Source: Actinoplanes lobatus
GTDB lineage: Bacteria > Actinomycetota > Actinomycetes > Mycobacteriales > Micromonosporaceae
DNA: 64,000 nucleotides
Direction of reading: 5' to 3'
NCBI RefSeq assembly: GCF_014205215.1
Contig: NZ_JACHNC010000001.1
Location: 935,001 to 999,000, forward strand
Shown: in pieces, positions 53,954 to 63,765 of the stretch
Layout of the letters: every line of letters begins with the position of its first letter
Numbering within the stretch: the stretch's first letter is position 1
Position numbers and translations under genes: made by a program
Notes under the pieces: model-generated
The model's database searches: none
What the model was told of the DNA's origin: nothing
Seen by the model: the letters and a program-made list of their open reading frames with translations, nothing else

Positions 53954-55936
53954 TCACACCCGCGGCAGGTGCGGCTCCATCAACGGGGCGACGACCTTGG
54001 CGTACGCCTCCGTCAGGTGATTGCTGTCCCGGTAGACCAGGGTGTCCCCGACCACGAGCGGGCACTTCGCGGCGCACAGCCACGGCACCGGGTCGACCAC
54101 CGGGATCCGGGCGGCCACCGCGGTGGCGCGCTGGATCTCCCGCCACCGCGGCTCGGGCAGCACGTCCCGGCGTGGGGCGGCGCAGCCGGCGATCGACGTC
54201 GACCGGGTGCTCAGGCAGTCGGCCGGCACCACCGTGAGGAACGGCGTGTCGACCAGCATCGTCACGTTCCGGGAGGCGCGCTTGAGGGCGGCCAGGGTGC
54301 GTACCCAGCCGGTCTGCCAGACGGCGTCCGGGTCGGCCGACGGGTCGGCCAGCACCTGCCGGTAGTTGACGCTGGACGAGACCACCACGAGCCCGGGCCG
54401 CAGTCGCGCGATCCGGGTCAGCACCTCCCGCCGCCAGTCGTCGCACTCCAGGTAGCGGGCCTGGGCCCGGCGCTCGTTGACGGCGATCTCGGCCGGGCTG
54501 CACGAGCTGCGGGTGAAGCTGTGGAGCCGCCAGCCGTGCCGCCGGGCGAGCGCCTCCATGGTGGGGAACCACTGGAGGGCGTGCGAGTCGCCGAACAGCA
54601 CCACCACCCGGTTCGAGGCGCGGTCGCCGTAGGCGCAGTCGCTCTTCGGCCGGAACGGTCCGGACAGCCCGACGTGGCAGCCGTCGAGTTGCGGGGCGAG
54701 CCGCTGCCGGGCCGCGCCCGCCAGCGTGGGGTTGAGATTTCGCGGCAGGTCGGTGGCGGTCTGCCCGGCGAGGAGCAGCCGGTTCAGGGTGATCGCCGGG
54801 TTCCCGGCCGCGGCGACGGCCCGCCGTGCGTCGGCGGCGGTGCCCTTGGCGGGGACGGCCGGCGGGTGGGTCATGCCGGCGCCGGCGATGGCGGCGGCCG
54901 CGGCGGACAGGCCGAGCCCGAGGAACAGGCCGCGACGGGGGTGTACCGCCCACAGGCGGTGGTGACGTACCGGGTTCTCCAGCAGGTGGTGGCTCGCGAC
55001 GGCGAGTCCCAGCGCGACGGTGGCGGCGGCGGTCCGGGCGGCGAGGCCGGCGGGCGCGAGCAGCAGCAGCGGCCAGTGCCAGAGGTACCAGCCGTAGGAC
55101 ATCCGGCCGAGCCAGCGCATCGGCGCCGTCTCCAGCAGCCGGTTGCCGTTCGCGGCGATGACGGCGACGGCGCCGGCGACCGCGAGCCCGGGGAAGGTGT
55201 GGCTCTCGTCGGCGGTGACCGCCCCGAGCAGGACGGCCGCGAGCCCGGTCCAGCCGAGCCACGGCAGTTCCCGCCGGAACGCCAGGTAGCTGAGGATCGC
55301 GCCGGCGCCGAGTTCCCAGGCCCTCCCCTCCGTACCGAAATATCCGGTTTTTGACATGCTCCAGGCGAACGAGGCGACCGTGCCGGCGGTGAGTACGCCC
55401 AGCGCCCACCGCCCCCGGGCCAGCAGGAGGATCAGCGGCCAGGCCAGGTAGAACTGCTCCTCCACGGCCAGTGACCAGAAGTGCTGGAACGGCGACGGCG
55501 CCGGGTCCCCGAAGTAGTCGGTCTCGGCGCCGGCGAGACGCAGGTTCATCGTGTAGGTGGCGGCGGCCAGCGCGTCGTGCGCGAACGAGGCGAACCGGCT
55601 GGGCGGCGCCCAGAGCCAGGCGCCGGCCAGGCTCACCAGGATCACCAGGGTGGCCACCGGCAGCAGCCGGACGGCCCGGCGTGCGTAGAACCGCACCAGA
55701 TCGACCCGCCCGGTCGACGCGATCTCCCGGCGCAGGAGCGTGGTGATCAGGAACCCGGAGACGACGAAGAAGACGTCGACGCCGAGGAACCCCCCGGCCA
55801 CCCCGGGCACGCCCACGTGGGCCAGGACGACGAGCAGCACCGCGACGGCGCGCAGCCCCTCGATGTCGCCCCGGTACGCCGGGTGCGCCGCGGCGGGCGC
55901 CGGACGGTTCCGGCGCCCGGGCAGCGTGACGGTCAT
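53954..55936 (-). CDS. Acyltransferase-3 / SGNH-hydrolase membrane protein (OafA-like)
   Basis: 660 residues. N-terminal acyltransferase-3 domain with about ten transmembrane helices: YRGDIEGLRAVAVLLVVLAHVG, FVVSGFLITTLL, FYARRAVRLLPVATLV, FWSLAVEEQFYLAWPLIL (His and Glu of family). C-terminal periplasmic SGNH domain: catalytic Ser in LFGDSHALQWFPTME, Asn/Gly blocks, and DSNHLTEAYAKVVA (Asp-x-x-His). Acetylates sugars of lipopolysaccharide or capsule in relatives such as OafA. 2 bases downstream of the methyltransferase gene, same operon. Confidence 0.93.
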   Translation of the reverse strand: MTVTLPGRRNRPAPAAAHPAYRGDIEGLRAVAVLLVVLAHVGVPGVAGGFLGVDVFFVVSGFLITTLLRREIASTGRVDLVRFYARRAVRLLPVATLVILVSLAGAWLWAPPSRFASFAHDALAAATYTMNLRLAGAETDYFGDPAPSPFQHFWSLAVEEQFYLAWPLILLLARGRWALGVLTAGTVASFAWSMSKTGYFGTEGRAWELGAGAILSYLAFRRELPWLGWTGLAAVLLGAVTADESHTFPGLAVAGAVAVIAANGNRLLETAPMRWLGRMSYGWYLWHWPLLLLAPAGLAARTAAATVALGLAVASHHLLENPVRHHRLWAVHPRRGLFLGLGLSAAAAAIAGAGMTHPPAVPAKGTAADARRAVAAAGNPAITLNRLLLAGQTATDLPRNLNPTLAGAARQRLAPQLDGCHVGLSGPFRPKSDCAYGDRASNRVVVLFGDSHALQWFPTMEALARRHGWRLHSFTRSSCSPAEIAVNERRAQARYLECDDWRREVLTRIARLRPGLVVVSSSVNYRQVLADPSADPDAVWQTGWVRTLAALKRASRNVTMLVDTPFLTVVPADCLSTRSTSIAGCAAPRRDVLPEPRWREIQRATAVAARIPVVDPVPWLCAAKCPLVVGDTLVYRDSNHLTEAYAKVVAPLMEPHLPRV

Positions 55937-55938
55937 GC

Positions 55939-56973
55939 TCAGCCGCGGGTGGCGGCCATCGCCGGCGGCCGGGCGAACGCCAGCACGGCGTGCCGGCCGA
56001 GCAGCTCACCCTCCCGGGTCAGCCCGTCGTACCGCTCCGTCCAGGCGGCCAGCGCGGCCTGCTCGTCGGGCCGCCCGGCGTCGTCGAAGACCACGGTGGC
56101 CCGGTCGGCGAGCCGCTTCTCGATCATGTGCAGGGCCGGGAAGCGGGCGTCCGCGCCGACCGCCGCGGGCGGGCCGTCGATCAGCACGAAGTCGATGTCG
56201 TGCAGGTCGGCCAGCGCCTCCGGGTCGTACCAGGGGTAGTCGCGGCCCTCGATGTTGACCGGGGCGAGCGGTGCGTCGCGCACCACGGCGACCTTGGTGA
56301 GCCCGTGGGCGGTCAGCGCCTGCCGGGTCCGGTTCGCGTACCCCGGCTCGTGGTCCAGCGAGACGAGCTTGCCACCGGACTTCTCCAGCACGTAGGCGAT
56401 CCACACCGACGAGGTGCCGCTGCCCAGTTCCAGGACCAGGCGCGGTTTGCGGGTCCGGATCAGGTGCAGCAGCTCCAGCAGGCCGGTGGGGTTGAGCGCG
56501 AAGTCACCGGACGACGGCATCGGCGCGCGCGGGGTGAAGCCCTGGAACAGCTGGACGGTCGCCTCGAACTCGCGGGGCAGCGAGAGCACCTGGGCGGAGC
56601 CGGCCTTGCGCTCGGTGAGCTGCCGGACCCGGGCGACCGCCTCGGCCAGCTCCAGGTGCCGGTCGCCGGCGGTGAGCCGCTCCCGCTCCACGGCGGCGAT
56701 CAGGCGGCGCTGCATCTCCTCGACCGTGGTCCGCAGGTCCCGCTGGGCGGCGACGCCGGCCTTCTGCACCTTGGCGAGACGCCGGTACACCAGCAGCAGC
56801 CCGGCCACGATCACGCCGCCGAGCAGCGCGAGCAGGGAGACGGCGATCCTGTCGTACCCGGTGACCGCGGTGGCCACGGCCCCGGCGCAGAGGACGCCGG
56901 CGGACACCGGCACCGCGATCTGCGGGCTGGTCAAACGCGGCAGCCGGCGACGTGTTCGGCTCAGGGTGCTCAT
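55939..56973 (-). CDS. Membrane-anchored SAM-dependent methyltransferase
   Basis: 344 residues. Two N-terminal transmembrane helices (IAVPVSAGVLCAGAVATAV and AVSLLALLGGVIVAGLLLVY) and a helical coiled-coil segment (residues about 65-120) precede a class I methyltransferase domain: LVLELGSGTSSVWIAYVLEKSGG (SAM motif I), LVSLDHEPGYANRT, IDFVLIDGPPAAVGADARFPAL and VVFDDAGR. This arrangement fits modification of a membrane-near glycan. Overlaps the GT2 gene stop by 4 bases (ATGA). Confidence 0.86.
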   Translation of the reverse strand: MSTLSRTRRRLPRLTSPQIAVPVSAGVLCAGAVATAVTGYDRIAVSLLALLGGVIVAGLLLVYRRLAKVQKAGVAAQRDLRTTVEEMQRRLIAAVERERLTAGDRHLELAEAVARVRQLTERKAGSAQVLSLPREFEATVQLFQGFTPRAPMPSSGDFALNPTGLLELLHLIRTRKPRLVLELGSGTSSVWIAYVLEKSGGKLVSLDHEPGYANRTRQALTAHGLTKVAVVRDAPLAPVNIEGRDYPWYDPEALADLHDIDFVLIDGPPAAVGADARFPALHMIEKRLADRATVVFDDAGRPDEQAALAAWTERYDGLTREGELLGRHAVLAFARPPAMAATRG

Positions 56974-59432
56974 GCTGACAACTCCTCCTGGGTGCACTTC
57001 CCCCGGGGTAACGGGGCGGATCGCGGCCTCGTTACGCCCTCGGCCGGCGCACTCGGGAGCAGAGTGCCGATCCGCTCGGCCAGAAGCCCGGGGCGATAGT
57101 CGCGTTCGACGGCGGTCCGGGCCCGCCGGCTCTGCGCGGTGTAGAGGTCCGGATCGGACTGGTAGCGGCGCAGCAGGGCCGGCACGTCGGCCGGGGCGCA
57201 GGGCACCGCGGCGTCGCCGAACGCGGCCGTGAGACGCGGCGGCACCAGCACCACGCAGCCGGTGGCGGCCGCCTCCAGGGCCGGCCGGGACACCAGCTCG
57301 ACCGCCTCCTCCGGGGGGAAGTGCAGGTAGAAGTCGAGCTGCGCGGCGAACGTCCGGGGGTCCAGGTCGGCCGCCTCGTAGACCAGCCACGACGCGGGCA
57401 CGCCGGACGGCCGCAGCGGGCTCTCCGGCAGCCGGAGCCGGACGTCGGCCCCGGCGCAGCGGCGCGGCACGTCCAGCGCCGCTGCCAGGTCGGCGGGCCA
57501 CTCGCCGGCGTCGCACAGGTCGGTGCCGATCACGGCCGGGCCGTGCGGATCGGGAAGTGGACGGGCCACGTCGTGCGGCTCGATCACGGCCGGCAGGTCG
57601 AAGGCGGTCAGCTCCACGCCGTCCAGCAGTGCGCGTACGCCCCGGTCCTGCGGGCACCAGAGGGGGGCGGCGCCGAAGAGCCGGGTGGCCGCCGCGCCGG
57701 CCGCGTCCACGGTGTACCGGCGGTCGGCGCCGTCCCGGCGGGCCGGCGCCCGGTCGGCCACCACGAGCAGCCGGCCGGGCCGGATCCGGCAGCCGTCTTC
57801 CGGCGCGAACTGGAGCACCTCCGGCTGCCGGACCAGCACCATCCCGACCTCGACCGGGTCGGTCTCCAGCACCTGGTCCAGCCGGCCGGCGTTGATCAGG
57901 CGCTGCACCCCGGGGCTGAGGCCACGACGCTGCCGGTGCACCGAGCGCAGCGCCTCCAGGTGCAGGATCGCGACCGTTCGGCCGGACTCGCGCAGGGCGG
58001 CGATCTCGGCGAGCGCGGACCGCTGGACCCCGGCCAGGAACCGCCAGTCGGCGGCGACCACGACGTCGTACCGGCGGGCCGCCGTGCCGCCGCTGAGGTG
58101 CGCCGGCGCCACGAACGGGCGGTCGGCGCCGGACCGGGCCCGGTGCAGCGGACCGGCCGAGGCGTGCCAGCACCGGTACGCCGACATGTACGCGGTCCGC
58201 GCCGGGTGCATCCAGTAGGCCCGGATCTCGGCCCGCGACAGGGAGCCCTCGGAGAGCCGGATCAGGGCCAGCGTACGGCTGACCCGCCGGACCGCCCGCT
58301 TGCCGAAGGCCTTCTGGATCCGCTCCAGGAACTCCGAGTCGGCGGCCTTGCGCACCTCGTCGAACCAGCCGATCCGCCCGATCACCGGCTCCCGGCGGAA
58401 CAGCAGCGACGACACGTTGACCCGGCCGCGCCGGATCCCCGGGCGGGTCATCACCAGCTGATCGGTGACGCTGAGCCCCTCCGAGGTGGACGCCACCACG
58501 GAGGGGTCGTCGAGCAGTGGCCGCAGTTGCAGCTCGACCCGGCGCGGATGCGACCAGTCGTCGGAGTCCTGGAAGGTGACGAAGTCGCCGCGGGCCACCT
58601 CCAGCCCGGCGTTGCGGGCCGCGTAGGTGCCCCCGTTCTCCGGCAGCCGGACCAGTCGCACCCGGGGGTCCAGGTCCTCGGCGGCGGCCAGGACGGCGTC
58701 GTGCTCGGGCGGCGACGCGTCGTCCACCACGATGATCTCCAGGTCCGGCCAGGACTGGGCGGCGATCGACCGGACCGCGGTGAGCAGGCCCGGCCCGGGC
58801 CGGTACGAGGTCACCACGACCGTGACCCGCTCGCCACCCGTCTCCGCGGGCTGCCCGGCCGATCCGGCGAGCCGGTCGAACGGGGTCCGTTCGGGGGCGG
58901 CCGTCAGCACCGGCGGCGGGTCCGGGAAGAGCCGGCCGAACCGGGCCAGCCAGACCTCCTCCGGGACCGATCCACCGGCGTACGGGTTGGCCAGGTCGAT
59001 CTCCAGGGCCTCCCGGGCCGGGGCCGGGATCCGCCGGTACGCCCCGAGCAGCTCCCGGGCCTTCTCCGGGCCCTGCCAGGCGTAGACCAGCTGGGTGTGC
59101 AGGGCCTGGTGCTCGGGCGGGAGGGCGGACCGCAGCAGCCCGTACAGGGCCAGCGCGTCGTCCCGGTCACCGGGCAGCTCCTCCTGGAGGGCGATGGTCT
59201 GCGCCAGCCCGGCGAGACGTGCGGGGTCGGCCCGGCGCCGCAGCCGGCGCGCGTCGCCCGCCCGGGCCGCCTCCAGCGCCTCCTCGAGGTCGACGCCGGC
59301 CGCGCGGGCCAGGACCCGGCGGGCCGCCACCGAGCGGGTGCGCATCGCCGAGTTCGGCAGCGAAACCTCCGCCCCGGCGCCCGCCAGGGCCACGTGATCG
59401 TCCAGCAATGCGACCGGCTGCGCGTCAGCCAT
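56970..59432 (-). CDS. Large GT2 glycosyltransferase with C-terminal GT-B-like region (paralogue 2)
   Basis: 820 residues. N-terminal helical domain (about 1-195; PNSAMRTRSVAARRVLARAAGV), GT-A domain about 200-430 (RVTVVVTSYRPGPGL, IIVVDDASPPEHD, GGTYAARNAGLEVARGDFVTFQDSDDWSHP) and a C-terminal unit with LDFYLHFPPEEAVELVSRPALEAAATGCVVLVP. Same design as the product of 51389-53776 and clearly its paralogue; the two probably add successive residues or act on different acceptors. First gene of the minus-strand GT2 - methyltransferase - acyltransferase operon. Confidence 0.85.
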   Translation of the reverse strand: MADAQPVALLDDHVALAGAGAEVSLPNSAMRTRSVAARRVLARAAGVDLEEALEAARAGDARRLRRRADPARLAGLAQTIALQEELPGDRDDALALYGLLRSALPPEHQALHTQLVYAWQGPEKARELLGAYRRIPAPAREALEIDLANPYAGGSVPEEVWLARFGRLFPDPPPVLTAAPERTPFDRLAGSAGQPAETGGERVTVVVTSYRPGPGLLTAVRSIAAQSWPDLEIIVVDDASPPEHDAVLAAAEDLDPRVRLVRLPENGGTYAARNAGLEVARGDFVTFQDSDDWSHPRRVELQLRPLLDDPSVVASTSEGLSVTDQLVMTRPGIRRGRVNVSSLLFRREPVIGRIGWFDEVRKAADSEFLERIQKAFGKRAVRRVSRTLALIRLSEGSLSRAEIRAYWMHPARTAYMSAYRCWHASAGPLHRARSGADRPFVAPAHLSGGTAARRYDVVVAADWRFLAGVQRSALAEIAALRESGRTVAILHLEALRSVHRQRRGLSPGVQRLINAGRLDQVLETDPVEVGMVLVRQPEVLQFAPEDGCRIRPGRLLVVADRAPARRDGADRRYTVDAAGAAATRLFGAAPLWCPQDRGVRALLDGVELTAFDLPAVIEPHDVARPLPDPHGPAVIGTDLCDAGEWPADLAAALDVPRRCAGADVRLRLPESPLRPSGVPASWLVYEAADLDPRTFAAQLDFYLHFPPEEAVELVSRPALEAAATGCVVLVPPRLTAAFGDAAVPCAPADVPALLRRYQSDPDLYTAQSRRARTAVERDYRPGLLAERIGTLLPSAPAEGVTRPRSAPLPRGKCTQEELSA

Positions 59433-59497
59433 CGGCTCTCCGTCCGTACCCGTGATGATCCGCTCGGATCAACGCCGGGGCGACGGCCCGGGTGACG

Positions 59498-61765
59498 CTA
59501 GACCGCTGCCAGGACGGCCGCCGCCACCCGGTCCCGGTCGGCCGGGGACCAGGTGCCGACCAGGTAGAACGCGTCCACCACGTCGGTGCCGAGCGTGGAG
59601 ATGCGGGCGGCCCGGATCTCCGCGCCGGCCTCGTCGAGTGCGTGCGTCACCCGGTACAGCAGGCCGGGCGAGTCGGCCGCGCGCAGCTCCAGCACGACCG
59701 CGTCGGTGGCCACGTCGCGCTGCCAGACCACCCGGGGCGAGGCGGTGCCGCCGCGCGCGCTCATCGCGCGGGCGCGGACCCGCTGGGTCACCGAGACGTC
59801 GCCTGCGCCGACCCGGCGCAGATCGGCCGCGAGAGCAACCGGATCGTACGGCGACCCGTACCGCGGTTGGGTGTAGAATTCGACGATGGCCCGCCCGCCC
59901 ACCGTGACGGTGTTGGCGCCCACCACGTCGAGCCGGTGCATGGCCAGGCAGGCGGCCACCCCGGCGAGCAGCCCGCGCCGGTCGGCGGCGGCCACCGCGA
60001 CCCGGTCGCCGTCCAGGTGCACCACCGGCAGCGTCCCGTCGAGCAGTTCCGGGTCGGGTTCCGGCGGCTCCGGGAGGGCGCCGGTGTCGAGGGCGGTCTG
60101 CACCTTGCCGACCAGCTCGGCCATCAGCCGGCCCTTCCAGTCCGACCAGGCGGCCGGACCGGTGGCCCGCGAGTCGGCCCGGGCCAGCGCGTGCAGCAGG
60201 TCGACGGTGGCCGGGTCGCCGATCGCCCCGGCGACCGTGGAGATGGTCTTCGGGTCGCTCAGGTCGCGGCGGGTGGCCACGTCGGGCAGCAGCAGGTGCA
60301 GCCGGACCATCTTCTCGACGGTGGCGACGTCGGCGGGCGGCAGGCCGATCCGGGTGGCGATCTCGGCGGCGATCGGGGCGCCCACGATGCTGTGGTCGCC
60401 CGGCAGCCCCTTGCCGACGTCGTGCAGGAGCGCGCCGATCAGCAGCAGGTCGGGCCGGTCCACCTCGCGGGTGTAGGCGGTCGCCTCGTACGCGGTCTGC
60501 ACCAGGTGCCGGTCGAGGGTGTACCGGTGGATCGGGTGGTGCTGCGGGAGGCTGCGCATCCGGGCCCACTCGGGCAGCCAGGCGTCGATCAGGCCGTACC
60601 GGTCGCAGGTCTCCCAGGCGGGCAGCAGGCCGGGGCCGGAGCCGAGCAGCGAGACCAGCGCGGCGCGGGCGGCGGGTGGCCACGGGGTGGGCAGCGGCGG
60701 GCAGAACGAGGCCAGCCACTCGCTGGTGGCCCGGGCGATGGGCAGCCGCACGATGGCGGCCGCGGCGGCCACCCGCAGCGACAGGCTGGGGTCGGGCACC
60801 GGCCCGATGGCGGTCCGGGCGAGGACCAGCTCACCGTCCTGTTCGACGACGTCCCGGGCGACCGGGCGGCGGGACGGCGCACCGGACGGGCCGCCCCGGC
60901 GGCGGCCGCCACGCAGCCGGTCGATGGCGCGCCAGGCGTCGTCGACGGCGTGCGCGATGGTCCGGGCGTCACCGGACACCCGGCGCAGCAGCGTGTCCGG
61001 GTCCTCGATGTCGAGCAGGTCGGCGACGGCTTTGCGCTCCTGGGCGACGAGCCGGTCCACCCGGCGGCCGACCGCCAGGTGCAGGGCGTCACGGGTGTCG
61101 AGCAGGCGCAGCGTGGCGGCGCGCACGGCGGGCCGCATGGTGTCGGCGATCCCGGCCCGGCCGACGCCGCGCAGCAGGGTGACGTCGCGCAGCCCGCCGG
61201 ACGCCTCCTTGAGGTCGCCCTCGAGCAGGAAGGCCAGCTCGCCGTGGCTGGTCCAGCGGGCGGTGGTGAGTTCCTTGAGCTGCGGCACGAGGCGTACCGC
61301 GGTCCGCCGCCACTGGTCCGAGGCGGCCGCGATCAGTTCCTCGGAGAGGGCCGCGTCGCCCGCCACGTGCCGGGCGTCGAGCAGGCCGAGTGCCACCTTC
61401 ACGTCGTCGTGGGCGACGGACAGCGCCTCGGGGAGGGTCCGCACCGAGTGGTCCAGGCCGAGGCGGGCGTCCCAGATCGGGTACCAGAGGGCGGAGGCGA
61501 TCCGGTCGATGCCGGCCGCGCCGCGGTGCAGCAGCACCAGGTCGAGGTCGCTGTACGGCGCGCAGTCGCGCCGGCCGAGCCCGCCGACCGCGAGGAGGCT
61601 CACCCCGGGCAGGTGGGACGGGAAGAGCTGCCTGAGCCAGACGTCGAGCGCCGCCGCCCGCTCGTCGCGGGCGGCGGTGCCGATGTGTTCCTTGAGCTTG
61701 TCGAGCGAGCCGCCTGCGGCCGGGCGCGCCGGAGGGGCCGGCGGCTCGCTCAACGGATTCGTCAT
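59498..61765 (-). CDS. glnD: [Protein-PII] uridylyltransferase/uridylyl-removing enzyme
   Basis: 755 residues. Nucleotidyltransferase domain: LLAVGGLGRRDCAPYSDLDLVLLH with Gly61-Gly62 and Asp73/Asp75. HD domain: HLVQTAYEATAYTREVDRPDLLLIGALLHDVGKGLPGDHS. Two C-terminal ACT-type repeats (about 620-755; VAAADRRGLLAGVAACLAMHRLDVVGAN and LRAADSPGLLYRVTHALDEAGAEIRAARI). In actinobacteria GlnD usually adenylylates the PII protein rather than uridylylating it. Four bases after glnB on the same strand. Confidence 0.96.
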   Translation of the reverse strand: MTNPLSEPPAPPARPAAGGSLDKLKEHIGTAARDERAAALDVWLRQLFPSHLPGVSLLAVGGLGRRDCAPYSDLDLVLLHRGAAGIDRIASALWYPIWDARLGLDHSVRTLPEALSVAHDDVKVALGLLDARHVAGDAALSEELIAAASDQWRRTAVRLVPQLKELTTARWTSHGELAFLLEGDLKEASGGLRDVTLLRGVGRAGIADTMRPAVRAATLRLLDTRDALHLAVGRRVDRLVAQERKAVADLLDIEDPDTLLRRVSGDARTIAHAVDDAWRAIDRLRGGRRRGGPSGAPSRRPVARDVVEQDGELVLARTAIGPVPDPSLSLRVAAAAAIVRLPIARATSEWLASFCPPLPTPWPPAARAALVSLLGSGPGLLPAWETCDRYGLIDAWLPEWARMRSLPQHHPIHRYTLDRHLVQTAYEATAYTREVDRPDLLLIGALLHDVGKGLPGDHSIVGAPIAAEIATRIGLPPADVATVEKMVRLHLLLPDVATRRDLSDPKTISTVAGAIGDPATVDLLHALARADSRATGPAAWSDWKGRLMAELVGKVQTALDTGALPEPPEPDPELLDGTLPVVHLDGDRVAVAAADRRGLLAGVAACLAMHRLDVVGANTVTVGGRAIVEFYTQPRYGSPYDPVALAADLRRVGAGDVSVTQRVRARAMSARGGTASPRVVWQRDVATDAVVLELRAADSPGLLYRVTHALDEAGAEIRAARISTLGTDVVDAFYLVGTWSPADRDRVAAAVLAAV

Positions 61766-61769
61766 CGGC

Positions 61770-62144
<375 letters not shown>

Positions 62145-63530
62145 TTAGCCGGAAACCTTCTGGCTGACGGAAGCCTTGCCGTCAGCGTCCACGGTCTCCT
62201 TCTGGCCGATACCGGCGAGAGCGAACGCGCCGCCGTTGCCGGAGCCCGCGGCCGGGGTGAACTCGTAGCCGGTCTCGCCGTGTGCGGCGATGTCGATGCC
62301 GCCGACCTCGGACTCCTCGCTGACGCGCAGGAGCTTGACGGCCTTGAGGACGAGGGCGAGGACCAGCGCGACACCGAAGGAGTAGACCGTGACCAGGGCA
62401 CTCCCCTCGAACTGGCGGAGCAGCTGGGTGGCGCCGCCGCCGTAGAAGAGACCGTTGCTGGCGTTGAGGATCTTCTCGTCGGTGATGCCGGAGTTGACGG
62501 CGTCGGTGGCGAAGAGGCCGATCGCCAGCGAGCCGATCCAGCCGCCGACGAAGTGGACGCCGACCACGTCGAGCGAGTCGTCGTAGCCGAACCGGTACTT
62601 GAGGCCGACCGCGAGGGCGCAGACCGCACCGGCGACCAGACCGATGAGCACGGCCGGCAGCGGGGCGACGAAGCCACAGGCGGGGGTGATCGCGACCAGA
62701 CCGGCGACCGCGCCGGAGGAGGCGCCGACCAGGGTCGGCTTGCGGTCCCGGATCCACTCGACGGCGACCCAGCCGAGGAGCGCGGCCGCGGTGGCGACCT
62801 GGGTGTTGATGAAGGCGATGACGGTGGTGCCGTCGACGGTCAGCTCGGAGCCGGCGTTGAAGCCGAACCAGCCGAACCACAGCAGGCCGGCGCCGAGGGC
62901 CACGAACGGCACGTTGTGCGGCCGCATGTTCTCCTTCGGCCACCCGATGCGCTTACCGAGCACCAGCACCAGGGCCAGGGCCGCGGCACCGGCGTTGATG
63001 TGCACCGCGGTACCACCGGCGAAGTCGAGGGCGCGGATCGTGGTGCCGATGAAGCCGCCACCCCAGACCATGTGGGCGACCGGGATGTAGACCAGGCTGA
63101 ACCAGCCGAGCGCGAAGAGGACCCAGCCGCCGAACTTCATGCGGTCCGAGACCGCGCCGCTGATCAGCGCGACGGTGATGACGGCGAACATCATCTGGAA
63201 GACCAGGAAGGCGTACGTCGGGATGCCGGTGTTGGCCCCGAAGAACAGCCACTCCTCACTGATCTTGGCAACATCGGTACCGAGGTAGTCGAAGTTGCCG
63301 ATGATGTTCTGAAGGCCCGCGCTCTCGTTGACGCCGAAGGCGAGGGTGAAGCCGTAGACGACCCACAGAACGCTGACGAGCCCGATGGCGGAGAAGCTCA
63401 TCATCATCATGTTCAGGACGCCCTTGGACCGGTTGAGGCCACCGTAGAACAGCGCCAGACCGGGTGTCATGAGCAAAACGAGCGCAGACGACAGGAGCAA
63501 CCAGGCGGTATTGCCGGTGTTGATCTCCAC
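62145..63530 (-). CDS. amt: Ammonium transporter
   Basis: 461 residues from GTG 63530 behind GAGAGGAGG. Eleven transmembrane helices. Diagnostic segments: LLSSALVLLMTPGLALFYGG, VYIPVAHMVWGGGFIGTT, LDFAGGTAVHINAGAAALALVLVLG (pore His), FVGGWIGSLAIGLFA. A soluble C-terminal tail of about 70 residues carries the region that PII binds. First gene of amt-glnB-glnD; a GlnR-like operator lies about 120 bases upstream. Confidence 0.96.
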   Translation of the reverse strand: MEINTGNTAWLLLSSALVLLMTPGLALFYGGLNRSKGVLNMMMMSFSAIGLVSVLWVVYGFTLAFGVNESAGLQNIIGNFDYLGTDVAKISEEWLFFGANTGIPTYAFLVFQMMFAVITVALISGAVSDRMKFGGWVLFALGWFSLVYIPVAHMVWGGGFIGTTIRALDFAGGTAVHINAGAAALALVLVLGKRIGWPKENMRPHNVPFVALGAGLLWFGWFGFNAGSELTVDGTTVIAFINTQVATAAALLGWVAVEWIRDRKPTLVGASSGAVAGLVAITPACGFVAPLPAVLIGLVAGAVCALAVGLKYRFGYDDSLDVVGVHFVGGWIGSLAIGLFATDAVNSGITDEKILNASNGLFYGGGATQLLRQFEGSALVTVYSFGVALVLALVLKAVKLLRVSEESEVGGIDIAAHGETGYEFTPAAGSGNGGAFALAGIGQKETVDADGKASVSQKVSG

Positions 63531-63645
63531 GCTGCCTCCTCTCGGAATAAGGTGTCCTCACACACCGGACCTGGGGCAACGTCGCCTGTCGGCCGGTTCG
63601 GCGGGAAGCCTTCCGGTCGGCTGTTTCGAGCACGGTCTACACGCG

Positions 63646-63682
63646 ATTTCCAGAACGTCACGCGTTGTTTCCGACGTGTGAA
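63646..63682 (-). promoter_or_regulatory. GlnR-type operator upstream of amt
   Basis: On the minus strand the series TTCAC-N6-GAAAC-N5-GTGAC-N6-GAAAT matches the GlnR consensus gTnAC-N6-GaAAC repeated twice, with one N5 spacer. Located 116 bases upstream of the amt start. GlnR is the global nitrogen regulator of actinomycetes and activates amtB-glnK-glnD in Streptomyces, so control of this operon by it is very plausible. Confidence 0.7.
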
Positions 63683-63765
63683 GAAAAACTCACAGTCGGT
63701 GTGATCAAGCCCTCTGAGCTGCGACGATATCGCCGTTTTCGCCCGGCTCGGGACACTTCCGGGGC

